Shown: positions 1 to 12,500 of the stretch, one piece after another
Layout of the letters: the number at the start of each line of letters is the position of its first letter
How positions within the stretch are numbered: position 1 is the first letter of the stretch
Assembly (NCBI RefSeq): GCF_027595985.1
Contig: NC_073306.1
Location: 193,519,000-193,582,999 of the forward strand
DNA: 64,000 nucleotides
Source of the DNA: Sorex araneus
Taxonomy: Eukaryota > Chordata > Mammalia > Eulipotyphla > Soricidae
Direction of reading: 5' to 3'
Made by a program: the position numbers and the translations under genes
The notes under the pieces: model-generated
The model's database searches: none
The model's input: the letters and a program-made list of their open reading frames with translations, nothing else
Told to the model about the DNA's origin: nothing

Positions 1-1465
1 CAATGAATAAGGAGTATAAAATAAATATTAAAACTCTCTTCGTAGAAGAAATTGTATACACTCTTATTGAAGCTAGATCTGCCACAGAGGAAATAAATTT
101 TTAAGTAATCTTCTCGAAGTATACATTTAGAGGTGAATGATGTCAATATGCATGAGAAGACTCTTCACTAGACCTTATGTATTTACTTTTTTGTCCTTGC
201 ACATTTATTATCTGTCCTGGAACCAGTAATTACTTTGTTGTGGCTATTTAGTGAAGAGTGGAACTCACACCCTGTGTGCTTTGTGGTACTCTAGACTTGG
301 TGCTGGGGCATCACTCCAAGTGGTACCCGGGATTCCATCTAGTGCTGGCATTGAACCCAGGGCCTCACCTTCACCCTTGTTCTCCACTTATGCAACACAA
401 GTGCTTCTTTGTTTCTTTGTTCTACAGATTCACACATGAATACTCCAGGTATGAAAGATGAACAAAAGAACAAGTGCGCATGTTCTAATTAAAGGATGAT
501 AATCTCAAAGAGAGTTAGAAAGTTACTGGAAGTGACTATAATGCTAAAACTACGAGGTACTGTTAAGCACATCCTTATGTTGAACCTTTTTAATCACTAA
601 TATTATAGGACTTGATTGTTCTAATAGCGTTTAACAGCATAGGTTTGCTTGTATTCTCTTGTTGATTCTATAGTACAAACTCAATTGTGCTCTTTGTATA
701 TACCATGCTCTTTATTTACTTTTATATTTCATTTTACTTGCATAAAATAGCATATATTTTCCTTTGTGACATGAACACATACTTTTGTGCATCAAAAAGT
801 GTTTTGTGTGTTTGAACCAAAGTTGTTAAATTTTATTCCACACAAGTTTAGGTTTACATTTATTTTTCTTGCCTATATGCCAAATAAAGGGAATTGCAGC
901 ATTGATATTCATGTGAGTAAAACTTCATTATTACCGTTGATGATATTTCCTAAACTTGTTATTATGCCCGTTGTCCCCACTTCACTCACTCCTATCCCTA
1001 GGTGTCTTTGAAAGTTTCAGTAGCAAGAGAAGCACTGAGGGCCATTTCCTGTTGATGAGCATAGGCAGGTATATTTTAAGAGGGGTGCTGAGTAATTTCC
1101 CTCTGAGAAGTGGATGGTAAGCCACACGAGTTTGGGAACTTCTGATTTAAATGTACATATACTTGCAATATATTGAGAAAATTAACTATTGCCCATGTAT
1201 CAGTTTTTGAAACAAATTAGGTTCTCAACTACTTTATATCATATAGATTACATTCTCTATTTTGCAAAAATTTTAGGACAATTTCATGATTCTGGCAAAT
1301 CTTATGCTACTGAGAATTCATTAAAGTTTTCTCTTATGACTAATGATTTTACGTTGATTTTATCTTTTGAGCAGTTTTTCTATTGTTACCAGATATAAGT
1401 GTATCTTATGAAGTAGATTAGTTGCCATTATGAAATATTTGCATTTATTTTAGTAACTATTCCTG
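1..1465. other. Unassigned AT-rich sequence left of gene A
   Basis: No gene is recognised here. About 290-420 looks like a decayed minus-strand SINE (it contains a box-B-like stretch next to 'ttgaacccaggg'). From about 1190 rightward the sequence aligns with gene B intron 5 (about 24305 onward), but left of 1190 the similarity stops. In gene B exon 6 lies about 300 bp beyond the matching point; no exon-6-like reading frame is present here. Either DNA was inserted and exon 6 of gene A lies off the window, or it was lost. Confidence 0.5.
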
Positions 1466-1716
1466 CTGGGCTGGTGCAATAGTACAGTGGGTAGGGCGTT
1501 TGCCTTGCACCTGCTGACTCGAGTTGGATTCCTCCTTCCCTCTCAGATAGCCTGGCAATCTACCGAGAATATCCCTCCCGCACAGCAGAGCCTGGCAGGC
1601 TACCCGTGGTGTATTCGACATGCCCAAAACAGTAACAAGTCACACAATGGATTAGTTACTGGTGCCCGCTCCAGCAAATTGATGAGCAATGGGATTCCAG
1701 TGATTCAGTGATACAA
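1466..1716 (+). repeat. tRNA-headed SINE with RTE-type tail
   Basis: The 5' part has a pol III box-A-like stretch (agtacagtgggtag) and a degenerate box B. The core carries 'agcctggcaggctacc', and the tail reads into the 'gagcaatgggattccagtgattcagtgatac' type of ending. Gene B has an empty site at the matching place (about 24765), and imperfect flanking repeats (actattcctg / ataattcttg) suggest a TSD. The insertion therefore postdates the A/B duplication. Confidence 0.8.
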
Positions 1717-2379
1717 TAATTCTTGCCTAAGGCGTTCTAGATTTGTGTAGTGTAACATTGTTCTACAGTGATTCTGAAGTTGATAATTTTCCACTTTAGC
1801 TCTACTTTGAAATGCATCTTAAATTGATGGATACTCTACAGAAAGTACAAAACAATATTTTGTATGATTCTTTAAATATGTATGTGCTCATATTTAGACT
1901 ATGTATTACCAATTGCATATAAGTGTATTTTAAGATTCCACTGTGGCAGTTTTGGAATTTTTATGGAATTTATTCTAGAAAGATTTAATGAAAGTACTTG
2001 CCGATTTAAACATACAATACGTTTGTAGTTCTCTTGGTATCGCCAATCTTCTTTATGTTTTTTAGTACTAGTCCTTGTTTCCTTAACATTTTAAATAATT
2101 AAAACTTTATTCCAGAAAATAAGTTTTCAAGAATTTTTCTGTTGCAGCAATAATATGAGAATAGAAATACATTTCAAATTGATGGATATTGAATAAAAAA
2201 ATTACAAATTCACCACATTATATTCCTTTAAGGTTAGAAAAACCTTAGCCTTTATGTTTTCATCCATAAAAGCACATCTGCGTTTATGGATAGAGTATAA
2301 TTATCAACTTGCTCACAATGGAAAAATTCTTTAAAATCATATATGGACTCTGTAATTACTTCATTGTAAAGATCGAAGA

Positions 2380-2570
2380 TTTTTTGTTTTGTTTTGTTTT
2401 TGTTTTTGGATTTTTGGGTCACAATCAGCGATGCTCAGGGATTACCCCTGGCTCTGCACTCAGGAATCACTCCTGGTGGTGCTGGGGGACCATATGGAAT
2501 GCTGGGAATTGATTCCAGGTTGGCCACGTGCAAGGCAACCACTCTACTCCTGTGCTTTCGCTCCAGCCCC
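2380..2570 (-). repeat. SOR-type SINE
   Basis: The plus strand shows a T-rich tail, then 'tttttgggtcac', the conserved 'ctctgcactcaggaatcac' body, the reverse complement of box B and 'gctccagcccc' at the tRNA-like start. It is a full-length, moderately diverged copy. Confidence 0.85.
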
Positions 2571-2973
2571 CAGATTCAAATTTTGATGCTCACTATTAAG
2601 AACAAATACTGGGTTTGAAGTTTGTAAAAATTTGGAATATGTATTTATTCTGAGGACAGTATATGATGCCTCAATCAAATGAAAAGACGTTTAGTAATAT
2701 TTAGTAATATCTAGTAAATGATGTAAAAAATTGAATCAGTACTACAACTGGAGACCAATATATGCGTACTTGGATTATGCTAATATAAAGACCTATGAAG
2801 AAACACTGTGGTTACGGAGTGGAGAAATCTCAAACTAACCTTTAGAATGTCAGAAACACTCTGGATTTCCGATTGACATTTTGTTGTAAACGTTACCATA
2901 CATCCAAGGAAAACTGCTCTCAGAAATATGCCCAGAGAAATTAAATCACTTATTGAACAAGAAATAAATGCAC

Positions 2974-5074
2974 GAAAATGTTCATGAAATGGCCTTCCTA
3001 TATGCAAACAATGAGACAGAGGAAAGGGACATGAAAAAAGCAATCCCATTCAAAATTGTGCCCCAGAAAATCAAATATCTTGGAATCAGCTTAACTAAAG
3101 AAGTAAAGGACCTCTACAAAGAAAACTATATAACTCTACTCCATGAAATAAAAGAGGACATGAGGAAATGGAAACATATCCCCTGCTCATGTATAGGGAG
3201 AATAAACATTGTCAAAATGGCAATACTCCCAAAAGCATTATACAGATTTAACGCGATCCCTATAGGGATACCCATGGCATTCTTCAAAGAAGCGGAGCAA
3301 GCAATCCTGAAATTTATATGGAACAATAAACGCCCACGGATAGCTAAAACAATTCTTGGGAAAAAGATGATGGGAGGCATCACCCTCCCCAACCTTAAAC
3401 TCTACTACAAAGCGGTAACAATTAAAACAGCATGGGACTGGAACAAAGGCAGAGCTGCAGACCAATGGAACAGGGTGGAATATCCCCACACACAACCTCA
3501 AATGTATGATCATCTAATCTTTGATAAAGGAGCAAGAGATGTGAAGTGGAGCAAGGAAAGTCTCTTTAACAAATGGTGCTGGCACAACTGGACAATCACA
3601 TGCAAAAAAATGGGCTTAGAACTCGACCTGACACCATGCACAAAAGTCAGATCAAAATGGATTAAAGACCTCAACATCAGACCACAAACTATAAGGTACA
3701 TTGAAGACAAGGTCGGCAAAACTCTCCACGATATTGAAGATAAAGGTATCTTCAAAGATGACACGGAACTAAGCAATCTAGTAGAAACAGAGATCAACAA
3801 ATGGGACTACATTAAACTAAAAAGCTTCTGCACCGCAAAAGATATAGTGACCAGAATACAAAGACTATCTACAGAATGGGAAAGGATATTTATATAATAC
3901 CCATCAGATAAGGGGTTGATATCAAGGTATATAAAGCACTGGTTGAACTCTACAAGAAGAAAACATCCAACCCCATCAAAAAATGGGGCGAAGAAATGAA
4001 CAGAAACTTTACCAAGGAAGAGATACGAATGGCCAAAAGGCACATGAAAAAGTGCTCTACATCACTAGTCGTCAGAGAGATGCAGATCAAAACAACCATG
4101 AGATACCACCTCACACCACAGAGACTAGCACACATCCAATAGAACAAAAGCAACCGCTGTTGGAGAGGATGTGGGGAGAAAGGGACCCTTCTACACTGCT
4201 GGTGGGAATGCCGGCTAGTTCAGCCCATTTGGAAAACAGTATGGACGATTCTCAAAAAACTAGAGGTTGAGCTCCCATTTGACCCAGCAATACCACTGCT
4301 GGGAATATATCCCAGAAAAGCCAAAAAGTATAGTCGAAGTGACATATGCACTTATATGTTCACCGCAGCACTGTTTACAATAGGCAGAATCTGGAAAAAA
4401 CCCGAGTGCCCTAGAACAGATGACTGGTTGAAGAAACTCTGGTACATCTATACAATGGAATACTATGCAGCTGTTAGAAAAAATGAGGTCATGACGTTTG
4501 CATATAAGTGGATCAACATGGAAAGTATCATGCTAAGTGAAATGAGTCAGAAAGAGAGAGACAGACATAGAAAGATTGCACTCATCTGTGGAATATAGAA
4601 TAATAGACTATAAGACTAACGCCCAATAATAGTAGAAATAAGTACCAGGAGATTGTTTCCATGGCTTGGAGGCTGGTCTCTCATTCTGGGTAACTCAGGG
4701 AAGGGACCACCAAGTAAAATGTGGTTGGAGGTCATGTGGGGGAAGGGTGAGGCGGGCGGAATACAGACTAGAGACTGAACACAATGGCCACTCAACACCT
4801 CTATTGCAAACCACAACACCTAATCAGAGAGAGAGAACAAAAGGGAATTCCCTGCCATAGTGGCAGGGTGGGGTGGGGGGAGACGGGACTGGGGAGGGGG
4901 GGAGGGATGTTGGGTTTACGGGTGGTGGAGAATGGGCACTGGTGAAGGGATGGGTTATTGAACTTTGTATGGGGGAAGCATGAGCACAAAGATGTATGGA
5001 TCTGTAACTGTACCCTCACGATGACTCTCTAATTAAAAATAATCTAATAAAAAAAAAAGAAAATGTTCATGAAA
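2974..5074 (+). mobile_element. 5'-truncated L1 LINE with 16-bp TSD
   Basis: The element (2990-5058) is flanked by a perfect 16-bp duplication, gaaaatgttcatgaaa, at 2974-2989 and 5059-5074. It holds the 3' half of ORF2, a G-rich 3' UTR (about 4600-5040) and an A-rich tail. Gene B has the uninterrupted site at about 27605-27640, so this copy inserted into intron 5 of gene A after the duplication. Confidence 0.93.
2990..4598 (+). pseudogene. L1 ORF2 C-terminal remnant (reverse transcriptase 3' part)
   Basis: An open frame to 3897 encodes the region after the RT active site, typical of L1 ORF2 ('KYLGISLTKEVKDLY', 'PRIAKTILGKKMMGG', 'KWIKDLNIRP'). The frame is then broken, and the last part of ORF2 is read at 4356-4598 in another frame ('NEVMTFAYKWINMES', 'EMSQKERDRHR'). 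The first few codons of the open frame come from the flanking target site. There is no endonuclease domain and no catalytic YxDD motif, so the copy is dead. Confidence 0.9.
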
Positions 5075-5175
5075 GTCATAGTGGAAGAAAAGAAAAGTTT
5101 GTGTACGATTAATGGATAAGTTATATGAGATAGCCAAGCCAAAAGCTACTTTTCAGCTGTACAAAATTATCACAT

Positions 5176-5455
5176 GAATGAAGCAATAAGTAACAAGTAG
5201 CAAGTAGCACTGTTGTCCCATTGTTCATCAAATTGCTCGAGCGGGCACCAGTAACATCTCCATTGTGATAATTGTTACTGTTTTTTTTGCATATTGAATA
5301 AACCACGAAGAGCTTGTCAGGCTCTATTATGCGGGCGAGATACTCTCGGTAGCTTGCCGGACTCTCAGAGAGGGATGGAGGAATCAAACCAGTGTTGGCC
5401 GCATGCAAGGCAAACGCCCCACCTGCTGTGCTATCACTCCAGAATGAAGCAATAA
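5176..5455 (-). repeat. tRNA-headed SINE with RTE-type tail, 14-bp TSD
   Basis: The SINE (5190-5441) lies between perfect copies of gaatgaagcaataa (5176-5189 and 5442-5455). On the minus strand the tRNA head is followed by a core with 'gagcttgtcaggctc' (plus-strand reading) and ends in the RTE-type tail 'gctcgagcgggcaccagtaac' (reverse complement). Gene B retains the empty site near 27732. Confidence 0.92.
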
Positions 5456-5635
5456 AGTATATTATGTTACATGAAGAAAGCTACGTGTATGACTATATAT
5501 GTGACATGATTTCATTCTTATGAAATGTTCATATTTGAATAACTGATAAACATAGACTATAGATTGATGTTTGATTAGAGTGGGATAGTGCTAAGTATCC
5601 TACAGTGTGTGTAAAATATTCTTTGTGTGTTTGTT

Positions 5636-5800
5636 TTGTTCATTTTTCAGACAGCCCGGAGTGCTCAGGGCTTACTCCTACTCTGAGCTTGGAAATGAAT
5701 TGCTCTTGCCAACGCTCAGGGAACCATGTATGGGATTCTGGAGATTAGAACCAAGTCAGCTGTGTGCAAACAAGACTCCTACTCACCACGATTTCTTGCC
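5636..5800 (-). repeat. Old SOR-like SINE shared with gene B
   Basis: A diverged minus-strand SINE body ('agtgctcagggcttactcct', 'gctcagggaaccatgtatggg'). The same copy is present at 27930-28085 in gene B at the matching intron position, so it predates the duplication. Confidence 0.75.
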
Positions 5801-6312
5801 GACCCCAAGTTTGGGAGAATTTTTTAATGTCTTACATTTTAATATTATAAGGTTTTCAAAACCCTTTAACATGCTGCAGTTATTTAAAATATATACTTTA
5901 GGTAAATGTTATCAAGTAACTCTCTGTATTAGGAAAACACTATTATGTAAGCAAACCATTAGATGTTATTTATTATGATGGACCGTATATACATTTCAGA
6001 ATTTGACTCTGACTAGAAGTAGTTATGGAAATTTAAGCTCTTCATTCTCAACTTCTGAGATTTCTATGGCACTAGGAATATTTTTCAATTTCTTATAAAT
6101 CTTTACATGGCTTAAGCTGCAAGCTTTATGGTAATCTGTTGCATTATAACTTAATGGGTGAAAACTACTATTAAGTAAATGGTTGATATATTAATGAGAT
6201 GGACTTAATCATCTTATTCATTGCACATCTAATCGTCTAAATGGCATCAAAATATACATTGACCAAAGTCCCTATGCATCGATAATATTTGTTAAAATAT
6301 TGTGATACTCAC

Positions 6313-6532
6313 GAAGGATCATTGATGACTGTCTTCAATGCATTGAGCAAATCTGAGCTTGACATTGTTTCAAAGTCCACCCTGACAGCTGCTCCCTTGG
6401 CCTGCATATGAGCGATGTTATCGGGCTGATCCGCAAACAGGGGAATGCCCACCATAGGCACCCCGTGGTAAATTGCCTCATAGATACCGTTGGTCCCACC
6501 ATGAGTGATGAAAGCTTTGGTTTTGGGATGAC
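6313..6532 (-). CDS. UGT2B: Gene A exon 5 (UDP-glucuronate-binding signature)
   Basis: 220 bp, with acceptor AG at 6533-6534 and donor GT at 6311-6312 (gtgagt). It encodes (G)[15 protein letters not shown] and [14 protein letters not shown], the UGT signature that binds the UDP-sugar, and ends in VINDP plus two bases of a serine codon. It is very close to exon 5 of genes B and C. Confidence 0.95.
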
Positions 6533-9500
6533 CTAAAATCGAGTAAATTTTAGGAAACTGATTTACTAAACTGAAGTGGCAAATTAAGGAACTGATATAA
6601 TCATTATACTCTAGAAAACATAGTCTAATGAAAATAAATGTTTTTGGATCTCAGAACCAGTATACTTTAGTTCTTCTAGAGAAATAGGCAAAGAACACTG
6701 AGTATTTTGTATCAGAAATGAAAACAAATTTTCCTGATGAACTAATTAAGAGAAAACATTTTCTGTAACTGAAAACACCTAGAAATGATGATGACAGGAG
6801 AGTAAATTTAACTTCAGAGTAATAAAACAATGGAAAGAATGATGAGGTGAATTTCATGGTGAAGTTAATGCAGTCATGTCATCGTGATTTTCAGAAATGC
6901 ACTAGGGAGACTTCTATATTGTAATATTCTATTCTATATTGTAATTATCATAATTATTGTATTTATTGTAATAATTTTAAAGCCTGTATTAGTGTTACTG
7001 GACCAGAACGATAGCACAGCGGGTAGGGCATTTGCCTTGTATATGGCCGACCCCGGTTTAATTCCTCTGTTCATCTTGGAGAGCTCGACAAGCTACCGAG
7101 TATCCTCCCTGCATGTGAAAGCCTGGCAAGCTACCCGTGGAATATTTGATATGCCAAAACAGTAACAACAAGTCTCACAACCGCGATGTTACTGGTGCCT
7201 GCTCAAGCAAATCGATGAATAAACGGATTACAGTGCTACAGTTACAGTGCATTTTATATTGTAATATTTATAGTGTAATATCCACCCCATTCTGCCTCTG
7301 TGGCAGGGTATTCCCTTTTGCTCCCTCTATCCTTTTCGGTTTTGTGGTTAGCAATGGAGGTATTGAGTGGCCATCATGTTCGGTATATAGTCTACTTTCA
7401 GCCAGCATGACGCATCCCGAGTGGGGCCTCCTAGCACCCTTTACTTGGTGGCCCCATCTCTAACTCAACTGCCTTTTGCCCCAGCATGTGTGGCCAGCTT
7501 CTAAGCTGTGGAGTAATCCTCATGGTGTACTTATCTCTGCTTTCTTTGATGTTAGTCTCCCATTTTATTACTTTATATTCCGCAAATGAATGCAATCTTT
7601 CTATGTCTGTCCTTCTCTTTCTGACTCATTTCACTTAACATGATACTTTCCATGTTGATCCACCTATAAGCAAATTTCATGACTTCATCTTTTCTAACAG
7701 CGGCATAGTATTCCATTGTGTAGATGTACCAAAGTTCTTTACCCAGTCATCTGTTCTCTGGCACTTGTTTTTTTCCCCAGATTTTGGCTATGTAACCTCA
7801 TTTCTGCAAGTTTGAGTGACTTTTTAGCCAGATAAACTATTCTTGGTGAGGCCATCATTTCATTGAGTTTTTTCACTATATCCCACGATTGTCTTCGTGC
7901 TGGAGAGTTTCCTCTGATAGGTCTGCAGTAAGTCTAAGGGGTGCTCCTTTGTATGTGATTTCCTTCTTTCACGTTACTGTTTGCAATATTGTGTCTCTAT
8001 CTGTGGCATCCATCATGCTGGGTGTGCAATGTCTTTTTATTAGGGTCTTTTTATTAGAGTCTTTTTATTAGGGTCTCTTTTAGCTGACACTCTTAGTGCT
8101 CATTGGATCTGGATACCTGAATTTTTCAGCTCTGGGAGCTTTTCAGCCATGATATTTTTAACTCTGGCTTTTACATTGGGATTATCTCCCTTTCTTTCTA
8201 GTACTCCGATGATTCTAGTGTTGTTCTTGAAATCATCCCTTAAGTCTATGATTCACTAAGAGCTATTTTGAGGTCTTTCCCCATTGCTTCTTGTTGCCTG
8301 TAAGCTTCCGTCAAGCTCACTGATTCTGTATTCGGCTGTAGCTATTCTATTATTGAGGGCGCCCACTGAGTTTTTAATTTCATCTCCAGAGTCCTTTATT
8401 CGTGACAGTTCGTTTTGTACCTTTTTTTTCTACTCTAATTTTTTCTTGTATTTTCCTGACTGTGCCATTGTTTCTGTCATGTTCTTTTTTAATTTACTGA
8501 CTGTCTATTGAAACATTTCTTTGAGTTCACTGAACATTTTCAACATTACATCTCTGAGTTCTTTATTGGAAGAGATTGTATTTGTGGGTAATGCTTATTA
8601 AGGCATCTGGACCCTTTTCATGATCTCCTCGTGGTAGGGATTTTTGCCGTTTCTTCATGCTTTTGTAGTAGTAGGGTGGTGGGACCTTCCAGTTCACTAT
8701 CAGTCTTCCGCTCTAGTTGTGAGAAAGAGTACTGGATGAGCTTGGTCGATGGTGGCCACCTTTTCCTCCTTCTAGAGTTTCACCTTCCTCTCAGGGTACC
8801 TCAGTGGCTTATGTGAGGTCTCTAGTAAAGCTTGGAGGATGTGTTCTTTCATATTAGACTTGTAGAGTTTTTTGTGATGCCAGTACTATGGTGTGTAGGA
8901 ATAGGCTACTGGACTATTGGCCTAATGTGTTTGAGATGGCCAGGATATTCTCCAGAGAATTAGGTGATGGAGATCAAGAGGTGAGTCCAGAGTGCCAGGA
9001 AAGGGGAAAATAACAGGGCCACAAAAAAGACCATGCCCACTTCTGCAGAGGCCACGTCCCCTACTGCAGGTAGGTGGGGTGCTGGCTGTAGGGGGTCACA
9101 CACTTGGGACGGGTAGCAAAGACAAAGCCCTGGAGAACAGTGGCATTGCCCATGGGCTCAGGAAGCAGAGGTGGGGAGGGCTCTGGGTTTGAAGGCTTGG
9201 GTGCAGGGAGGGGAGCTGGGGTCCTTGACCAACCTGGGATGGGAAGCAAAGATATGGTCATGGAGAATGGTGCACACCTGTGCGTGGGGCAGCAGCCCGA
9301 GAAATGGTAGCTACATTTTATCGATTGAATTTTGTTGCTAGGCTTGGTAATTTTCATTTCTTGTGAATGGATGTCACTTGAGTAGGATGTAATCTCATTT
9401 CAGTGTGCGTGTTCCAGAATCTTACCAAGAAGGTCGTTCTGGGGGATCCATTTGTACAACTGAGTATTGGCCCCTAAAGTTTCAGGCTTCTTGCCCTCAA

Positions 9501-12500
9501 ACCTCCAGAGAACCTATAAACATTAAGAAAAACATGTCAATCTACTAGTTAAACTTTAAATGTTTTATTTGCATGTTTCATTGTTAAGACCACAAAAGAT
9601 GATTTAGTTACATTTACAATTCTTCTACAGAGGTATGTCAATAGACAAAGAAGCATTTAGAGTAAATGCTGCTAGGACACTATTATAATAGAAATACAGG
9701 CACAGTACTTACTTTATATTCCAAAAAATATAAGTATCATATGTTTTACATTGACACAATAAGCAATGTGATTAAAATAATCAACAATGCATTTATAAAA
9801 TTTCAGACTTCCAAAATTTAATGAGGTAGTATAAAATTATTAAGGTACATATATATTTCTTTACAACTATTATAACTGACCATTCATTATTATTTGATTT
9901 TTAAATTAATTTTTCAGATAAAATATTTTACTTATATCCAAGTGTCAGATCTGTTTTATTTTATTATCAACATAAAATCAATTGCTAGTTAGAATTAACA
10001 ATATTTTTATCAATGATATATTATAAACATGCATATATAAATTTTAGAAACTATATTAGCTATCGGTTCTCCTCTAATATCAGACCCATAAAAATATTCA
10101 GGAAGTAATTTTTTATATATGCACACTGATACATTACAATTTTTAGAGTTGACAATTGTTGACATATTGAGGAGTATTGGCTCCGAAAATGTGGAGTGGA
10201 TAGTGAAAAAAATGAAAGATTGTGAGAATTGTTTTCCACTGGCCGGTAGCACCACTGCAATGCAGCAAAAATGTTCACTGTGTGTTTCTGTCATATGTAC
10301 AGAAACTTTCTCTGTAATGAGTACGAAATATTCGGATGTGGGCGTTACCTAGTAATCCTCACTATTGAAATTAGAATGTAGAAATTGTCCATCTCTACTT
10401 TCTCTCATATGTTCACTCCAGATCCTCAGCAATAAAATGAACAGAGAGATTAAAAAGAACTATATAAGTGAATATATAGTGATTCTTAGCCAGATATTGT
10501 AGGTGCATTCTATCTGATTCTATCTGACAGAAATTAAGTTATTAGGAATTTTGATAATCTAGAGTGTATCATAATTTTCTCACACAAGCCTCATTTCCTG
10601 TTGGCTTCTTATTGTATTCACACTTCCTTTCTCTGGTTCAAAACCATTGTGAGTGTTTTTGGAGTTTGGAGGGAGTTTGCTAATCCAGATAGTACTTTGA
10701 ACTGCATACTGAAAAGAAATTGAATAGCTTCATTTCAAAATCATAGAGAAGGAGTTTATGTTACCATACAGGCACATATTACAGGAGGCCATTTTGCTTT
10801 ATAGATTCCTGACTAAAGTTACCATTCAATTATTTTCTGATAATATTTTCAGTGTTTACTCATATTTATATACTGTGCAAGAGTACCAATTCTACCCAGT
10901 ACAAATGACAGGGTAGAATTTGGTCTTTATGTATCTACACAAATTACTAATGTAATAATGATCATATTGTTTCCCTTAAGTATATTTTATTCTCTCTGGA
11001 TGTTACTGCATTTTTACTGGTCTTCAGCAGTACCCTTTGTTTTACTTTAGCAACTGACATATGAATTTTGTATTGAATTAATTGGATAAGACAGACGTTA
11101 TCATTTATATTTACAGTTGTATGTATGTATCTACAATCCCAATTCTAGGCCATATAAATTTATGAAACTTTTGTAAAACAGAAATTTGCAAACAATTACA
11201 AACTTAACAGACACATCATTAACACTTTTTCTTGATTCTAACCTTTTGTGGAATCTGGGCGAGGGCTGATGCAATCACATTGGCTCTCTCTTCAGGCATG
11301 TCACTGACCATTGACCCCAGAGTAAACACCACAATGCCATTTTCTCCAGAGCTCTGGACAAACTCTTCCATTTCCTAGGAAGAAAGAATTTTCTCCTTCA
11401 TGGGTAGCAAGACCATGTCATACATTATTGGGCCAGAGTGGTGGCTCAGGGATAGAGCTCTTGGAATGAGGGTGTGAGCCTCTTTGTTCAAACCCGGCAA
11501 CACACACACACACACACACACACACACGATATTTAAAGGTGTTCTACAGAAAAGTGCACAAATAAAACATTTTAATGTTTTTATTAGAGCAAAAGATATA
11601 TTTAAAATTATTGCTAAATGCACACGTGATTAACATTGTAGACATTTTCTTTCTGATTGATTTAGCATAATTACAGCACTGCATTTATGCTTTTAAGCAT
11701 ACAAGGTTGCTGCCCTTCCTCTTTTGTCAAAGTGCCTGAGAACTTCTACCACTTCCCCAGTGCCACATTAAGTTTGTTCCTCCATTCTCATTCACCACAC
11801 GACAATCTCACTTATGTTGACAATTTTCAAGGTTTTGTTGTCATCACACACTTTCCTGAAAATGAGTATCACGAATAAAGCAGCCGTGAATATAGGCGTG
11901 CATATATATATATTTTTAATGAATGAGCTTTTGTTGTTAGGTATGGGCACAGGAACAAAAATCACTGAGTCAAAGAGAGTTAAAGTTTCCCCTTGGCAGG
12001 GCATGTTCTCTCAAGTGATGCTGAGGAGACCAGGATCTCTTCAGAATGATCTTTGGCCAATGTGGCCAACTGTTCAATGCAAGGGCGTCTGGAAGTGCTC
12101 TGCAGTGTGAAGAGTACATGAACCGCCCCAGCTGTGCTCATAAGGACTTCAGGGAATCAGCAGGAGATGCTCAGGATCCTGGAGGGCTGCCCCCAGAGAT
12201 GTTTCAGAATTAAGTGTTGTTGGTGATTGACCCAGGGTCCGTGCGTGCATGCAAAGCATTCACCTCTGCCTCTGTGCTGCATCATCTGCCCCTTCTGTTT
12301 TAATATTTAAAGACGTATGTAAACCGTTTTCATTAAGCAGGAATCACATAACATTTCTGGTGATAGGGAAGGCTCTAAATATATTCCGTCTAGGGGTGCT
12401 AACTATATTCCCCTTTATTGTGTAAATAATATGTAGAACTTTATTTTATTTTTTTAAATTAAATGGATTTTTCTAAAATCTGTAAAACACAGAGCAATAC

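Noticed and set aside
1466-1540. tRNA gene
   Set aside because: tRNA-like heads here and elsewhere are SINE promoters; they lack a full cloverleaf and are fused to SINE bodies.
2968-3897. 309-aa open frame as a host gene
   Set aside because: It is the L1 ORF2 C-terminal region, its first codons come from the target site, and it lies within a TSD-bounded element.
8990-9320. Protein-coding exon in GC-rich DNA
   Set aside because: Open frames on both strands overlap without splice sites or family similarity; L1 5' sequence explains it better.
11500-11530. CRISPR-like array or functional repeat
   Set aside because: A plain CA microsatellite at a SINE end; the genome is eukaryotic.
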